Shown: piece by piece, positions 26,029 to 35,563 of the stretch
Layout of the letters: each line of letters starts with the position of its first letter
How positions within the stretch are numbered: position 1 is the stretch's first letter
Source: Lampropedia aestuarii
GTDB lineage: Bacteria > Pseudomonadota > Gammaproteobacteria > Burkholderiales > Burkholderiaceae_C
DNA length: 50,545 nt
Direction of reading: 5' to 3'
Assembly: GCF_004803635.1 (NCBI RefSeq)
Contig: NZ_SSWX01000007.1
Location: 139,861-190,405 of the forward strand
Translations under genes and position numbers: made by a program
Notes under the pieces: model-generated
Told to the model about the DNA's origin: nothing
Database searches by the model: none
What the model saw: the letters and a program-made list of their open reading frames with translations, nothing else

Positions 26029-26727
26029 TCAAGCGGCTTTGAAGCCTGCGCCTTGGGTCACGGTGCGTGCCACAGGCACGATGCGGCTGACGAAAATACC
26101 TGGGGTGACGATGTTCTCGGGGTCCATCTGGCCCAGCTCCAGCACTTCATGCACGGTGGCAATCGTGGTTTTGGCTGCTGTTGCCATCACCGGGCCGAAG
26201 TTGCGCGCTGACATGCGGAAGTTCAGATTGCCCCAGCGATCGCCTTGTTCGGCTTTGATCAAGGCCACATCGCCATAAATCGGGTACTCGAGGACATAGT
26301 GGCGGCCATTGATTTCGCGGGTTTCCTTGCCTTTGGCCAGTTCGGTGCCATAGGCGGTTGGGCAAAAGAATGCGCCTACGCCAGCGCCAGCGGCGCGAAT
26401 GCGCTCGGCCAGATTGCCTTGGGGCACCAATTCCAGCTCCAGCTTGCCGCTGCGGTACAGCTCATCAAACACGTAGGAGTCGACTTGGCGGGGGAAGCTG
26501 CAAATGATCTTGCGCACGCGCCCGGTTTTGAGCAGCGCGGCCAGGCCGGTATCGCCATTGCCGGCGTTGTTGTTCACCACGGTCAAGTCACGCGCGCCTT
26601 GCGCAATCAGGCCATCGATCAGCTCGTTGGGAATACCGGCAGTGCCAAAGCCACCGATCAGTACCGTGGCACCGTCTTGGATGTCCGCCAAAGCCTCGCT
26701 GACGGTAGGAATGATTTTGTTGATCAT
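26029..26727 (-). CDS. pcaI: 3-oxoadipate CoA-transferase subunit A
   Basis: The 232-residue alpha subunit. The CoA-binding glycine loop GGFGTAGIPNELID is at about residues 25-38, and CPTAYGTELAKGKE and RKIICSFPRQVDSY are family motifs. It is the first gene of the minus-strand catabolic operon and diverges from pcaR across an 89-bp region that carries the likely PcaR operator. It pairs with PcaJ to activate 3-oxoadipate with succinyl-CoA. Confidence 0.93.
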   Translation of the reverse strand: MINKIIPTVSEALADIQDGATVLIGGFGTAGIPNELIDGLIAQGARDLTVVNNNAGNGDTGLAALLKTGRVRKIICSFPRQVDSYVFDELYRSGKLELELVPQGNLAERIRAAGAGVGAFFCPTAYGTELAKGKETREINGRHYVLEYPIYGDVALIKAEQGDRWGNLNFRMSARNFGPVMATAAKTTIATVHEVLELGQMDPENIVTPGIFVSRIVPVARTVTQGAGFKAA

Positions 26728-26755
26728 GCTTCGCTTTGCAAAAAAATCAAAAAAT

Positions 26756-26790
26756 ATGTTCGCAATAAGAACAAATGTTCGCTAAAAGAA
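26756..26790. promoter_or_regulatory. Putative PcaR operator (two 16-bp direct repeats)
   Basis: ATGTTCGCAATAAGAA (26756-26771) and ATGTTCGCTAAAAGAA (26775-26790) match at 14 of 16 positions and are 19 bp apart. The first also forms an inverted repeat TGTTC-N7-GAACA. PcaR/PcaU/PobR-type IclR regulators bind repeats built on a GTTCG core, and this one sits between pcaI and pcaR, so it should control both. Confidence 0.75.
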
Positions 26791-26802
26791 TTTTATCCTT
26801 TT

Positions 26803-26808
26803 TATAAT
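26803..26808 (+). promoter_or_regulatory. -10 box of pcaR
   Basis: A perfect TATAAT ends 8 bp before the pcaR ATG, so transcription would begin within about two bases of the start codon. GGAG also lies 4 bp before the ATG, too close for normal use. Confidence 0.55.
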
Positions 26809-26816
26809 CGGAGCAA

Positions 26817-27617
26817 ATGCACACAGAACCACCAATAACTAGGGGTTTACCCCAGCCCGGAGACAGCTACGTGCAATCCTTTGCGCGTGGTTTGGCCGTG
26901 ATCCGCTCCTTCAATGCCGAGCATGCCGAGCAAACGCTGAGCGAGGTCGCCATGCGCACCAGCTTGACACGCGCAGGCGCGCGCCGCATCTTGCTGACGC
27001 TGCAGGCGCTTGGCTATGTGGTCACTGATGGCAAGTACTTTCGCCTGACGCCACGCATCTTGGATCTGGGCTTTGCCTACCTGTCATCCATGCCGATGTG
27101 GGATTTGGCTGAGCCGTTCATGAGCGAGTTCGTCAACCAGGTGCACGAGTCCAGCTCGGTCGCGGTGCTGGACGGCACAGACGCTGTCTATGTGCTGCGT
27201 GTGCCGACGCAGAAGATCATGCGGATTTCGCTGGGCATAGGCTCGCGCCTGCCGGCTTACTGCACCTCGCTAGGGCGGGTGTTGCTGTCAGGCTTGTCGC
27301 AAGAAGAGGTGCGGGCGGTTCTGGAGCAGTCCGACATCCGCGCCACAACGCGCAATACGCTCACCGATATTGACCACATCGAAGCGCGCGTGCAGCAGGT
27401 GCGAGAGCAAGGCTGGTGCTTGGTTGATCAAGAGCTGGAAGAGGGCCTGATCTCCATGGCCGCACCGATTCGTAATAAGCAGGGTAGAGTCGTGGCAGCC
27501 ATCAATGTCAGCGGCCAGGCCAACCGCACGAATGCGCAGGAAATGCAAGAGCGCATGCTGCAGCCGCTGCTGCAGGTGGCGCAGTCGATTTCGAAGATGG
27601 TGATGAGTTCGCGCTGA
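26817..27617 (+). CDS. pcaR: IclR-family regulator of the beta-ketoadipate pathway
   Basis: A 266-residue IclR regulator. The winged helix-turn-helix is at about residues 18-80 (QSFARGLAVIRSF, then LTRAGARRILLTLQALGYV). The C-terminal effector domain includes the conserved YCTSLGRVLLSGL and GWCLVDQELEEGLISMAAPI. These motifs are those of the PcaR/PcaU/PobR subgroup, which responds to 3-oxoadipate or protocatechuate and usually activates the pca genes. It diverges from pcaI with the likely operator between them. It is followed by an intrinsic terminator. Confidence 0.93.
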   Translation: MHTEPPITRGLPQPGDSYVQSFARGLAVIRSFNAEHAEQTLSEVAMRTSLTRAGARRILLTLQALGYVVTDGKYFRLTPRILDLGFAYLSSMPMWDLAEPFMSEFVNQVHESSSVAVLDGTDAVYVLRVPTQKIMRISLGIGSRLPAYCTSLGRVLLSGLSQEEVRAVLEQSDIRATTRNTLTDIDHIEARVQQVREQGWCLVDQELEEGLISMAAPIRNKQGRVVAAINVSGQANRTNAQEMQERMLQPLLQVAQSISKMVMSSR

Positions 27618-27640
27618 GTGGACTCGGCGCATTGCGGGAG

Positions 27641-27670
27641 GGCGGGGGCAGACCCCGCCTTTATTGTTTG
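27641..27670 (+). terminator. Intrinsic terminator after pcaR
   Basis: GGCGGGG-GCAGA-CCCCGCC stem followed by TTTATTGTTT, 23 bp after the pcaR stop. Confidence 0.88.
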
Positions 27671-27788
27671 TGCTTGCCTGTCGCTTCTTTCAATTAATGG
27701 CAACTCAGCTGCGACAGCCCAATCCTTACTGGCCAGCAGCTGAGGCATCGTGGTGAATGTTTGGCTGCTGACAGGCTGACCCACAAGA

Positions 27789-28757
27789 TTACACAGCCAA
27801 TGGTTTTTCAATCGCCAGCAAGGGGTTGTCGCTGGCGCGGGCAAAGTCGCTCTCGCCCATCAGCAAGTCCAGCATCAGGCTGGCCAGGTCGTCTGCCAGC
27901 GGCTCGGCGTACGGGTCTTTTTCCTGGTTGGCGATTTTGCGGTAGGTATGGCATTGATCACAGGTTTCGGCCAATACGACCTGGTCCTGCACTTCACGCC
28001 CGGCCGCGTCGGTCTTGCCTTCCAGCGTTTGCATGCCCTGGTAGTTGATGCCTTTGGTCGATTCGCAGTGGCTGCATTTGACGCGCACCATATGCCATTC
28101 GGTGCAGCACAGGCTGCAGTGCAGGTAACGGTGGCCGGCTGCTTGGCCGCCAATGCGCAATACGCTGGCCACTGGCGTGCTGCCGCAGACCGGACAGACG
28201 GTGGCCGGCTCTGCATAAGGCACGGTTTTTTCCAGCAGATGCGCAGCAATATGCGCGTATTCGACTTGCAAGGCAGCCATCACCAGCGGGGCCATGGCCA
28301 GTTCGTCGCGGCCAATATTGCCAGCCAGGATTTGGCGGCCCAGCCGGTTCAGGGCCTCGTCATCTTGGCTATACAAGCGCTCTAATACCGGTGTTAATCC
28401 AGCCGGCGTATTGGCGTTGTCGCTGCGCAGCTCGTCGATCATGGCCCGCAGGCTGTGTTGCCAATGCTGGGGCAGCGGGCCGTGGGTGCTGAGCAGTGGC
28501 ATGCCGTTGGCATTGGCCTGGTCGATCTGCGTTTGTGGCAGGGCCTCAGGCGTTGACAGTTCACGCGCACGGTGCTGCTGCGCTTGCACGATGCGGGCGG
28601 CAAAGCGCAGGTAGTCGGCAATTGGGTTGCCATCTGCCAATTGCATGAGGCGCGCAGCGCGCTCCTGGAACAGCAGACTCGGTTGCGGCAGGCGCACACG
28701 AGGGAAGTGGATGCTGTCCAGTGCTTCGATTTCACCGGGTTGAAGAATGCGTTGCAT
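27789..28757 (-). CDS. fdhE: Formate dehydrogenase accessory protein FdhE
   Basis: FdhE is a cytoplasmic iron-binding rubredoxin-like protein needed to mature respiratory formate dehydrogenases before Tat export. The family C-x-x-C motifs are all visible: CPVCGS, CSLC, CSHCES and CDQC. The C-terminal DDLASLMLDLLMG helix is also typical. ATG 28757 (MQRILQPGEIEAL) fits the family; the longer open frame would run into a hairpin. Length is 322 residues. It lies downstream of fdnI, behind an intrinsic terminator, so it may depend on read-through or its own promoter. Confidence 0.94.
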   Translation of the reverse strand: MQRILQPGEIEALDSIHFPRVRLPQPSLLFQERAARLMQLADGNPIADYLRFAARIVQAQQHRARELSTPEALPQTQIDQANANGMPLLSTHGPLPQHWQHSLRAMIDELRSDNANTPAGLTPVLERLYSQDDEALNRLGRQILAGNIGRDELAMAPLVMAALQVEYAHIAAHLLEKTVPYAEPATVCPVCGSTPVASVLRIGGQAAGHRYLHCSLCCTEWHMVRVKCSHCESTKGINYQGMQTLEGKTDAAGREVQDQVVLAETCDQCHTYRKIANQEKDPYAEPLADDLASLMLDLLMGESDFARASDNPLLAIEKPLAV

Positions 28758-28781
28758 GGTGGTTAGAGGCCAGGGAGAATG

Positions 28782-28809
28782 AAAAAACGCCGAGAGCAAG
28801 ACTCGGCGT
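28782..28809 (-). terminator. Intrinsic terminator between fdnI and fdhE
   Basis: Perfect 8-bp stem ACGCCGAG / CTCGGCGT with a 7-base loop, followed on the minus strand by six T. It is 25 bp upstream of the fdhE ATG, so it separates the structural genes from fdhE or lowers fdhE expression. Confidence 0.88.
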
Positions 28810-28924
28810 GGGCGTTGACAGGATCGGGGCGGTTGGAGCTTTGATCCAGCGCAAGTCTGAGGGCTGCTGCAATGGATGGTTCTACCACAAACGGCAGACC
28901 AGCCCCCTTGCTACTTGCTTTGGC

Positions 28925-29656
28925 TTACTGCTCGCTGGGGCTGACCGCGTTGCGCTCTTTGGCTTGGTGCTGAGCGGCCAAGTCGTTTTCGCGCTCGACG
29001 ACCTCGTCATACCAGAGGCGGTGGTTGCGGCGTGCCCAGGCGTAGCTGACGGTGCCACGGGTCATGGCCTTGATGGAGCCTTTGACCCAGATTGCAGCAT
29101 AAATATGCACGATGATGCAGGCAATCAAGCCGGCACCAAATGCGGCATGCAACAGCGATGCCCAGCGGCGCACATCAATCGGGAAGTAGCCACTGAAGTA
29201 CTGCTTCCACATGATGATGCCGGTCACCAGCAGGCCTATCATGCACACCAGCAAAACCCAGAACAGGATTTTCTGGCCCGCGTTGTATTTGCCAATCGGG
29301 GGCAGATTCTCTTCGCGGTTATTCAGCATGTCCATGGGCTGCTTCATCCACTGGATGTCGGCCTTGTCCAGGAAGTTGTGGCTCCAAAAACGCACAACCA
29401 AACAGCTGAACGAGGCGAACATCACCAGCCCAATAAATGGATGCAGGATGCGTGTCCACGGCCCACCACCGAGCACGGCGCTGAGAAAGAACATCGACGG
29501 ATGGAACAAGGCCAGGCCCGACAGTGCCAGCAGCACAAAGCTGATTGCGGTGATCCAGTGGTTGGTGCGCTCGTTGGGCGTGTAGCGCTGGATTGCCGGC
29601 TTGCCCTCAGCGTCAGTGGCAAAGTCCGAAGGGGTCGGCAGATGGCGTTTACTCAT
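28925..29656 (-). CDS. fdnI: Formate dehydrogenase N, gamma subunit (cytochrome b556)
   Basis: A 243-residue inner-membrane di-heme cytochrome b that passes electrons from FdnH to quinone. Four hydrophobic helices are visible. Histidines likely to ligate heme appear in [35 protein letters not shown] and [15 protein letters not shown] 29656 was chosen because AAGGAGA lies just upstream and because it overlaps the fdnH stop by 8 bp; the longer open frame upstream is inside fdnH. It is the last gene of fdnGHI, closed by a terminator. Confidence 0.94.
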   Translation of the reverse strand: MSKRHLPTPSDFATDAEGKPAIQRYTPNERTNHWITAISFVLLALSGLALFHPSMFFLSAVLGGGPWTRILHPFIGLVMFASFSCLVVRFWSHNFLDKADIQWMKQPMDMLNNREENLPPIGKYNAGQKILFWVLLVCMIGLLVTGIIMWKQYFSGYFPIDVRRWASLLHAAFGAGLIACIIVHIYAAIWVKGSIKAMTRGTVSYAWARRNHRLWYDEVVERENDLAAQHQAKERNAVSPSEQ

Positions 29657-30650
29657 GAGGCGTCTCCTTACCGGCAGGGGCGTCTGCTTGGCCATGCATG
29701 TGCTCGTCAGTGTCGTGCGCATGCGGTTCTTTGACCCCGGCAGCGTTGCGGCGTGCAAGTGCGCTGGCGACCTCGGTGTCTTCATCTTTCTCGCTAGGCT
29801 GGTTCGGGCCTACGCGGGTGTAATGGAAGAAACCGCCAATCGCAGCCAAGGCCAGGCCAGCCAGGGCCAGTGGTTTGGCAACACCTTTCCAGACCGCAAC
29901 CATGGGGCTGATCTTGGGCGAATCGGGCAAGCCGTGGTAGAGCGAGGGTTTGTCGGCATGGTGCAGCACGTACATCACGTGCGTGCCGCCGACACCCGCA
30001 GGGTCGTACAGACCGGCCTGGTCGTAGCCACGCTCTTTCAGATCGACGATGCGGGTCTCGGCCTGGTCAATCATGGCCTGTTTGGTGCCAAACATGATCG
30101 CACCGGTCGGGCAGGTTTTGACGCAGGCAGGCTCCTGGCCGACGGCCACGCGGTCTGAACACAAAGTGCATTTATAGGCTTTGTGGTCTTTCTCCGAAAT
30201 ACGCGGCACGTTGAACGGGCAGCCCGTCACACAGTAGCCGCAGCCAATGCAGTTTTCCTCTTGGAAATCCACAATGCCATTGGTGTACTGGATGATCGCA
30301 CCGGGCGATGGACAGGCCTTGAGGCAGCCCGGGTCGTCGCAGTGCATGCAGCCGTCCTTGCGGATCAGCCACTCCAGGTTGTCGGTCTGCGGATTCTCAT
30401 ACTCGGTAAAACGCATCACGGTCCACGAGTTGGGGGTTAAATCCATCGGGTTGTCATAGACCCCGTGGTTAAAACCGACCACATCGCGCGTGTCATTCCA
30501 TTCCATGCACGCGGTCTGGCAGGCTTTGCAGCCGATGCACTTGCTAACGTCGATGAGTTTGGCGACCTCGCCCGAGCGTGGCTCGCGTATCGATGGAGAG
30601 GGCGTAGTCGTGGCTGAGCGCCGTCTGATGTCAAGGGATTGCATGGACAT
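29649..30650 (-). CDS. fdnH: Formate dehydrogenase N, iron-sulfur beta subunit
   Basis: A 333-residue electron-transfer subunit with four [4Fe-4S] cluster motifs: [35 protein letters not shown], and CTLC with CVKTC. A single C-terminal membrane helix ([17 protein letters not shown]) anchors it from the periplasmic side. The tail after the helix is rich in His, Asp and Glu. ATG 30650 ([15 protein letters not shown]) aligns with the E. coli FdnH start, so it was preferred to ATG 30665. No good ribosome site is seen at either. It passes electrons from FdnG to FdnI. Confidence 0.94.
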   Translation of the reverse strand: MSMQSLDIRRRSATTTPSPSIREPRSGEVAKLIDVSKCIGCKACQTACMEWNDTRDVVGFNHGVYDNPMDLTPNSWTVMRFTEYENPQTDNLEWLIRKDGCMHCDDPGCLKACPSPGAIIQYTNGIVDFQEENCIGCGYCVTGCPFNVPRISEKDHKAYKCTLCSDRVAVGQEPACVKTCPTGAIMFGTKQAMIDQAETRIVDLKERGYDQAGLYDPAGVGGTHVMYVLHHADKPSLYHGLPDSPKISPMVAVWKGVAKPLALAGLALAAIGGFFHYTRVGPNQPSEKDEDTEVASALARRNAAGVKEPHAHDTDEHMHGQADAPAGKETPHE

Positions 30651-30740
30651 ATCAGGCCCATCCATTCGCCCACAGGGCGTTCAAGGCCTCTGGTCGAGGC
30701 AGTGAGAAAAAAGCACTTGGGGTCATTGTTGTTTTGCTCC

Positions 30741-33700
30741 TCAGAGTTTCTCTACCTTGACCAAAAAGCTCTTGGACTCCGGTGTGTAGGAGTTGCCATC
30801 GCCCACATAGGGGGTCAGGATGTTGGCCAAGTAGCCTGGTTTGGTCAGGCCTTTGAAGCCCCAGTGAATCGGCACGCCCACATGGTGTACCGTTTTGCCA
30901 TCGATCTGCAGCGGTTTGAGTCGCTTGGTCACGACGGCCACGGCTTTGATATGGCCGCGTTTGGAGCTGACTTTGACCCAGTCACCGGCCTTGACGCCCA
31001 ACTCGTTGCCCAGTGCCTCGCCGATCTCGACGATCTGCTCAGGCTGGATGATGGCGTTGAGTAGCGCGTGCTTGGTCCAGTAATGGAAGTGCTCGGTCAA
31101 GCGGTAGGTCGTGCCCACGTGCGGGAACTCGTCTGCCTTGCCAAAGGTCGCCCATGTGTTTTCGAACACCCGTGCCACCGGCGAGCTGGTGACTTTGGCG
31201 TTGTTCTTGAACATGGGGTTGTAGCCCAGTGGTGTGTCAAACGGTTCGTAGTGCGTTGGGAATGGCCCTTCGGCCAGGCCTTTGCGCGAGAAAAAGCGCG
31301 CCACGCCCTCGGGGTTCATGATGAATGGACCCGCTCCTGCTGAAGGCGGCGATGTGATGGCAAAGTCCGGCACATCGGGGCCCACCCAGCTCGAGCCATT
31401 CCACTCAACCAGCATCTTGTGCGGGTTGAATGGCTGGCCCTGCAAGTCGGCAGAAGCGCGGTTGTACAGGACGCGGCGGTTCAGCGGCCAAGCCCAGGCC
31501 CAGTTCAGCGTATTGCCGATGCCAGACGGGTCGGAGTTGTCGCGCCTTGCCATCATATTGCCCGCTTCGGTCCATGAGCCACCGAAAATCCAGCAGCCTG
31601 AGGCGGTGCTGCCGTCATCGCGCAGCTCGGCAAAGCTGGAGACCTGCTGGCCGGCTTTGCGCAGCACCTTGGTCGGATCTGTCGGATCACGCAGATCAAC
31701 CAATGCCTTGCCGTTGAGCTCTTTGGCGACTTCTTCTGCGGTGGGCTCGTGCTCTTCCGCATATTTCCAGTCCACGCTCATGATCGCGTCGGGGTAGGCG
31801 CCGCCTTCTTCCTGGTAGAGCTTGCGGATGCGCAGGAACAGCTGCGACATGATGTAGATGTCGGTGCGCGCCTGGCCTGGTGGCTCGGCGGCTTTCCAGT
31901 GCCATTGCAGGACGCGGCTGGAGCTCACGACCTGGCCTTCGTCCTCGGCAAAACAGGTGGTTGGCAGGCGGAATACCTCGGTTTGAATCGAGGCGGTATC
32001 CACGTCGTTGTACTCACCAAAATTGCGCCAGAATTCCGACGTCTCGGTCGCCAGCGGGTCCATGATGACCAGGAACTTCAGCTTGGACAGACCATCGCGT
32101 ACGCGGTGGCTGCTGGCCAACGCGGCCACCGGGTTAAAGCCCTGCGCCAGGTAGCCGTTGACCTTGCCTTGGTTCATCAACTCGAAAATCTGCAGCATGT
32201 CGTACTGCTTGTCGAGTTTGGGCAAGAAGTCGTAACCCCAGTTGTTCTCAGCGGTGGCGCTGTCGCCATACCAGGCTTTCATCAGGCTGACGTGGAACTT
32301 GGGATAGTTCTGCCAATAGCTGATCTGACCCGGACGCATTGGTTGTTGCGTGCGCGAGGCGATGTATTGCTGGTAGTCCTGCTCCTGCTCGTAGGGCATC
32401 GTCAAATAGCCCGGCAAGCTGGCCGACAACAAGCCCAGATCCGTCAGGCCCTGGATGTTGGAGTGGCCACGCAGCGCGTTCATACCACCACCGGCAATGC
32501 CGATGTTGCCGCACAAGAGCTGCACCATCGCACCGGTGCGCAGGGTTTGCGCACCAATGGAATGCTGGGTCCAGCCCAGGGCATACAAGATGGTTGCGGC
32601 GCGCCCAGGCACTGCCGTGCTGGCGAATTGCTCCGCCACATGCAAGAACTTGGCAGCCGGTGTGCCGCAGACGCGCTCGACTTCTTCAGGCGTGCAGCGC
32701 GCATAGTGCTGTTTCATCAGCTGGTAGACGCAGCGCGGGTGCTGCAAGCTCGGGTCGGTCTTGACGAAACCGTCTTCGCCCAGCTCGTAGTCCCAGCTCT
32801 TCTTGTCGTAGCTGCGCGTGGCCTCGTTGTAGCCTGAGAACAGGCCGTCGACGAATTCAAAATCATCGCGCACGATGAAGGTGAAATCGGTGTAATTCTT
32901 CACGTATTCGTGATGAATTTTGTCGTTGCTCAGCAGGTAATTGATGATCCCGCCAAGAAAGACGATGTCTGAGCCAGAACGAATTGGTGCGTAGAAATCC
33001 GCCACCGCAGCAGAGCGGTTAAAGCGAGGATCGACCACCATGAAGTGCGCTTTGTTGTGCGCCTTGGCTTCTGTGACCCATTTAAAGCCACAAGGGTGCG
33101 CTTCGGCGGCGTTTCCGCCCATGACCAAAATCACATCCGCGTTTTTGATGTCGACCCAATGGTTCGTCATCGCTCCACGGCCAAACGTCGGGGCAAGACC
33201 TGCCACCGTCGGGCCGTGTCAGACACGGGCTTGGTTGTCGAATGCAAGCAGTCCCCAGTTACGGGCGACTTTATGGGTGATGTAGCCAGCTTCGCTGGTA
33301 GCGGCCGACGCGGCCAGCATGCCAGTGGTCAGCCAGCGGTTGACGGTTTGGCCTTTGTCGTTTTTCTCAACGAAGTTGGCATCACGGTCATCCTTCATTT
33401 TGCGGGCGATGCGGTCCAGCGCCTCATCCCACGAAATGTCTGTCCAATCGCTGGCCCCTGGCGCGCGGTATTGGGGCTTCAAGAGGCGGTTGGGACTGTG
33501 GATGATATCCAGCAGCGACGCGCCTTTCGGGCACAGCGTGCCACGGTTGACCGGGTGGTCTGGGTCGCCTTCAACGTGGATCACCGACAATTTGGCGTTT
33601 TTGCTGCCATCGCCGAGTGAATACATCAAAATACCGCAACCGACCGAGCAGTATGTACAGGTTTGGCGGGTCACTTTGGCTGCGGCAATTTTGTATTGCC

Positions 33701-33809
33701 GCACCTCAGCCAGTGCTTCTGATGGGGTAAAACCCATCAAAGCCAAGCTGGAGCCCGCCAGAGTCGAACCAGTCACTTTCATGAACTGGCGTCTGGAGAG
33801 TTGCACCAT
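30741..33809 (-). CDS. fdnG: Formate dehydrogenase N, catalytic alpha subunit (selenoprotein)
   Basis: One gene of 1022 codons read through an in-frame TGA at 33221-33219 (residue 197, selenocysteine). The sequence around it, DNQARV-Sec-HGPTVAGLAP, matches E. coli FdnG, where Sec is residue 196. The protein oxidises formate to CO2 with a bis-molybdopterin-guanine-dinucleotide Mo centre and one [4Fe-4S] cluster (CTYCSVGCGILMYSLGDG). It starts with a Tat signal, SRRQFMKVTGSTLAG, so the enzyme works in the periplasm. The second part, 33206 downwards, continues without a break to the C-terminus. Ordinary gene finders would report two genes, about 196 and 821 residues. A SECIS-like hairpin directly follows the TGA, and selA and selB are in this window. 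Confidence 0.96.
33186..33221 (-). promoter_or_regulatory. Sec codon and bacterial SECIS hairpin in fdnG
   Basis: TGA (33221-33219) is followed 12 bases later by the stem GG-T-GGCA / TGCC-CC with loop GGTCT (33207-33190). The bulged T and the G-T in the loop match the features that SelB recognises in E. coli fdhF and fdnG. The lower stem extends with further pairs to 33186. Confidence 0.85.
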
Positions 33810-34063
33810 GGGTAAATCCTCTCTTGCGAAGGATGTAAAAAATCAAAACGTGCGGGATTTTATTCCTATCAGCCCTTGCGGTCAGGACTGCCACGAATGG
33901 ATAGACTAGAAAACAAGGGTAATTGGCCCTTTTTAGTGTGCGACAGACGCAAGGGTGCGTCAATCAGGGTTTGATGGGGGCGCAGCAGGCGCTGTGGTCG
34001 TGTGGGGGCTGCAGGCACAATGCTGCAGCCGCAGCAAACAATCGAAAAAGGCGCTTGAAGACA

Positions 34064-34819
34064 ATGAATGACCAGGAATTACTGCGCTATGCAAGGCATG
34101 TATTGCTCAACGAGGTGGACATTGACGGGCAGGAGCGCGTGCTGGCCAGCCGGGTGCTGGTGCTTGGCTGTGGAGGCCTAGGCCATGCTGCTGCGGCGTA
34201 TTTGGCGGCGGCCGGCGTAGGCACGCTGTACCTGGCTGATGACGATGTGGTTGAGGAAACCAATTTGCAGCGCCAAATCCTGTTTGCTCCGGCTGAGCTG
34301 GGCCTGCCCAAAGCCCAAGTCTTGGCTGCGCGCTTGGCACAGCAAAATCCAGACATTGGGATTGTGCCGCTGGTCGAGCGCCTGGACCAGGCGCGCATCA
34401 CCGCCTTGCTGGCGCAATGTGATGTGGTGCTGGACTGCAGCGACAACTTTGCCACGCGCCATGCAATCAACCGCGCCAGTTTGGCGACCCGTACACCGCT
34501 GGTCATGGGCGCGGCGACGCGCTTTGAAGGGCAATTGAGTGTGTTTGACCCGCGCCAGGCCGACTCACCTTGCTATGCCTGTTTGTTTGACCAAGGCCAG
34601 GCCGATGATGGGGCCTGTGCGCTGTTTGGCGTGTTTTCTCCGCTGGTGGGCATGGTGGGCACGGCCCAGGCGGCAGAGGCCTTGAAAATAATCATGGACA
34701 TTGGCCGCAGCGCTTGCGGTCAATTGGTGCTATTTAATGCTTTGGAGGCGGGCACGCAAACCTGGGGCTTGAATAAAAATGCGCACTGCCCGGTGTGCGG
34801 AGCCAAGCACGCCAGCTAA
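34064..34819 (+). CDS. moeB: MoeB/ThiF-family adenylyltransferase, probably MoeB
   Basis: It adenylates the C-terminal glycine of MoaD so that MoaD can receive sulfur for molybdopterin synthesis. The 251 residues include the nucleotide motif VLVLGCGGLGHAAA, DDDVVEETNLQRQILF with the Arg finger, DCSDNF, and zinc cysteines in CYACLF and CPVCG. ATG 34064 (MNDQELLRYARHVLL) is the standard family start; the open frame extends upstream without support. ThiF is the main alternative. The molybdenum setting (moaC next door, formate dehydrogenase divergent) favours MoeB. Confidence 0.9.
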   Translation: MNDQELLRYARHVLLNEVDIDGQERVLASRVLVLGCGGLGHAAAAYLAAAGVGTLYLADDDVVEETNLQRQILFAPAELGLPKAQVLAARLAQQNPDIGIVPLVERLDQARITALLAQCDVVLDCSDNFATRHAINRASLATRTPLVMGAATRFEGQLSVFDPRQADSPCYACLFDQGQADDGACALFGVFSPLVGMVGTAQAAEALKIIMDIGRSACGQLVLFNALEAGTQTWGLNKNAHCPVCGAKHAS

Positions 34820-34827
34820 AGAGCCAA

Positions 34828-35343
34828 TCACGCCATGCTGTCCTGGTTGGGATTGAGCCAGTTGCCGCTTTTTCCGCCATCCTTTTGCAGCAAGCGCACC
34901 TGCTCAATCACCATGCTCTTGTCAATCGCCTTGAGCATGTCATAAATGGTCAAAAGGCCAATCGAGGCACCGGTTAGGGCTTCCATTTCGACCCCGGTTT
35001 TACCCACGGTTTTGGCGGTTACCTCAATCACCACGCGATGCTGCGCGGCATCCAGCGCAAACGCCACGCTCAAATGTGTCAAAGGCAGCGGGTGGCACAG
35101 AGGGATCAGTGCCGAGGTTTGCTTGGCGCCCTGGATGGCGGCAATGCGTGCAACTCCCAGAACATCGCCCTTGGGGCTGTTGTGTGCCGGTTGCTCCAGC
35201 GCAGCAAAGGTTGCGGGCGAGAGCTGGATGGCACCTTGCGCGACGGCCAGGCGCTGGCTGGCCTGTTTGTTGCCCACATCTACCATCCAGGCTTGGCCTT
35301 GCGCATCAAAATGGTTCAGGGACGGGGGGTGGCTGCTGCTCAT
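34828..35343 (-). CDS. moaC: Cyclic pyranopterin monophosphate synthase MoaC
   Basis: It converts 3',8-cyclo-GTP to cyclic pyranopterin monophosphate, the second step in molybdenum cofactor synthesis. The 171 residues show the conserved [27 protein letters not shown] and [11 protein letters not shown] segments, with the catalytic lysines in the latter. It converges with moeB, leaving only 8 bp between the stops. moaA, moaD and moaE are not in the window. Confidence 0.96.
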   Translation of the reverse strand: MSSSHPPSLNHFDAQGQAWMVDVGNKQASQRLAVAQGAIQLSPATFAALEQPAHNSPKGDVLGVARIAAIQGAKQTSALIPLCHPLPLTHLSVAFALDAAQHRVVIEVTAKTVGKTGVEMEALTGASIGLLTIYDMLKAIDKSMVIEQVRLLQKDGGKSGNWLNPNQDSMA

Positions 35344-35478
35344 AAGAATGCGTGCTCGAAGTAGAGGGGAACAAGCACCAGATTATCGCAAAGATGCGTG
35401 CCGCGCTCTGACTCCAGTGACTGCAGCGTGTCAACCGGGCGCAGTGTGGGCAGAGGCCGAGTTTTTTCCAAGTGTTTT

Positions 35479-35507
35479 TTGTTTTTCGATATGTCTGGCT
35501 GTATATT
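35479..35507 (+). promoter_or_regulatory. Promoter of modABC
   Basis: TTGTTT (35479-35484), 17 bp, TATATT (35502-35507). The -10 lies inside the ModE-like operator, so ModE binding would block it. Confidence 0.6.
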
Positions 35508-35510
35508 ACG
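35487..35510 (+). promoter_or_regulatory. ModE-like operator upstream of modA
   Basis: Two 9-bp half sites around a 6-bp spacer: CGATATGTC and, inverted, CGTAATATA. They match the CGCTATATA half site at 6 and 7 of 9 positions. The 9-6-9 spacing equals that of the near-perfect box at 37929-37952 and of the E. coli ModE consensus. Confidence 0.6.
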
Positions 35511-35563
35511 CCCTTTGATTCCTGCCTCAGCATGAGGCTGTCCGACTTGAGGAGATGTATTCC

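Noticed and set aside
33219-33221. fdnG as a pseudogene broken by a nonsense mutation
   Set aside because: The TGA is at the known selenocysteine position, followed by a SECIS-like hairpin, and both sides are intact.
33915-33931. Operator AAGGG-N7-CCCTT between fdnG and moeB
   Set aside because: It is short and matches no regulator consensus I know (not FNR, NarL or sigma54); it could occur by chance.
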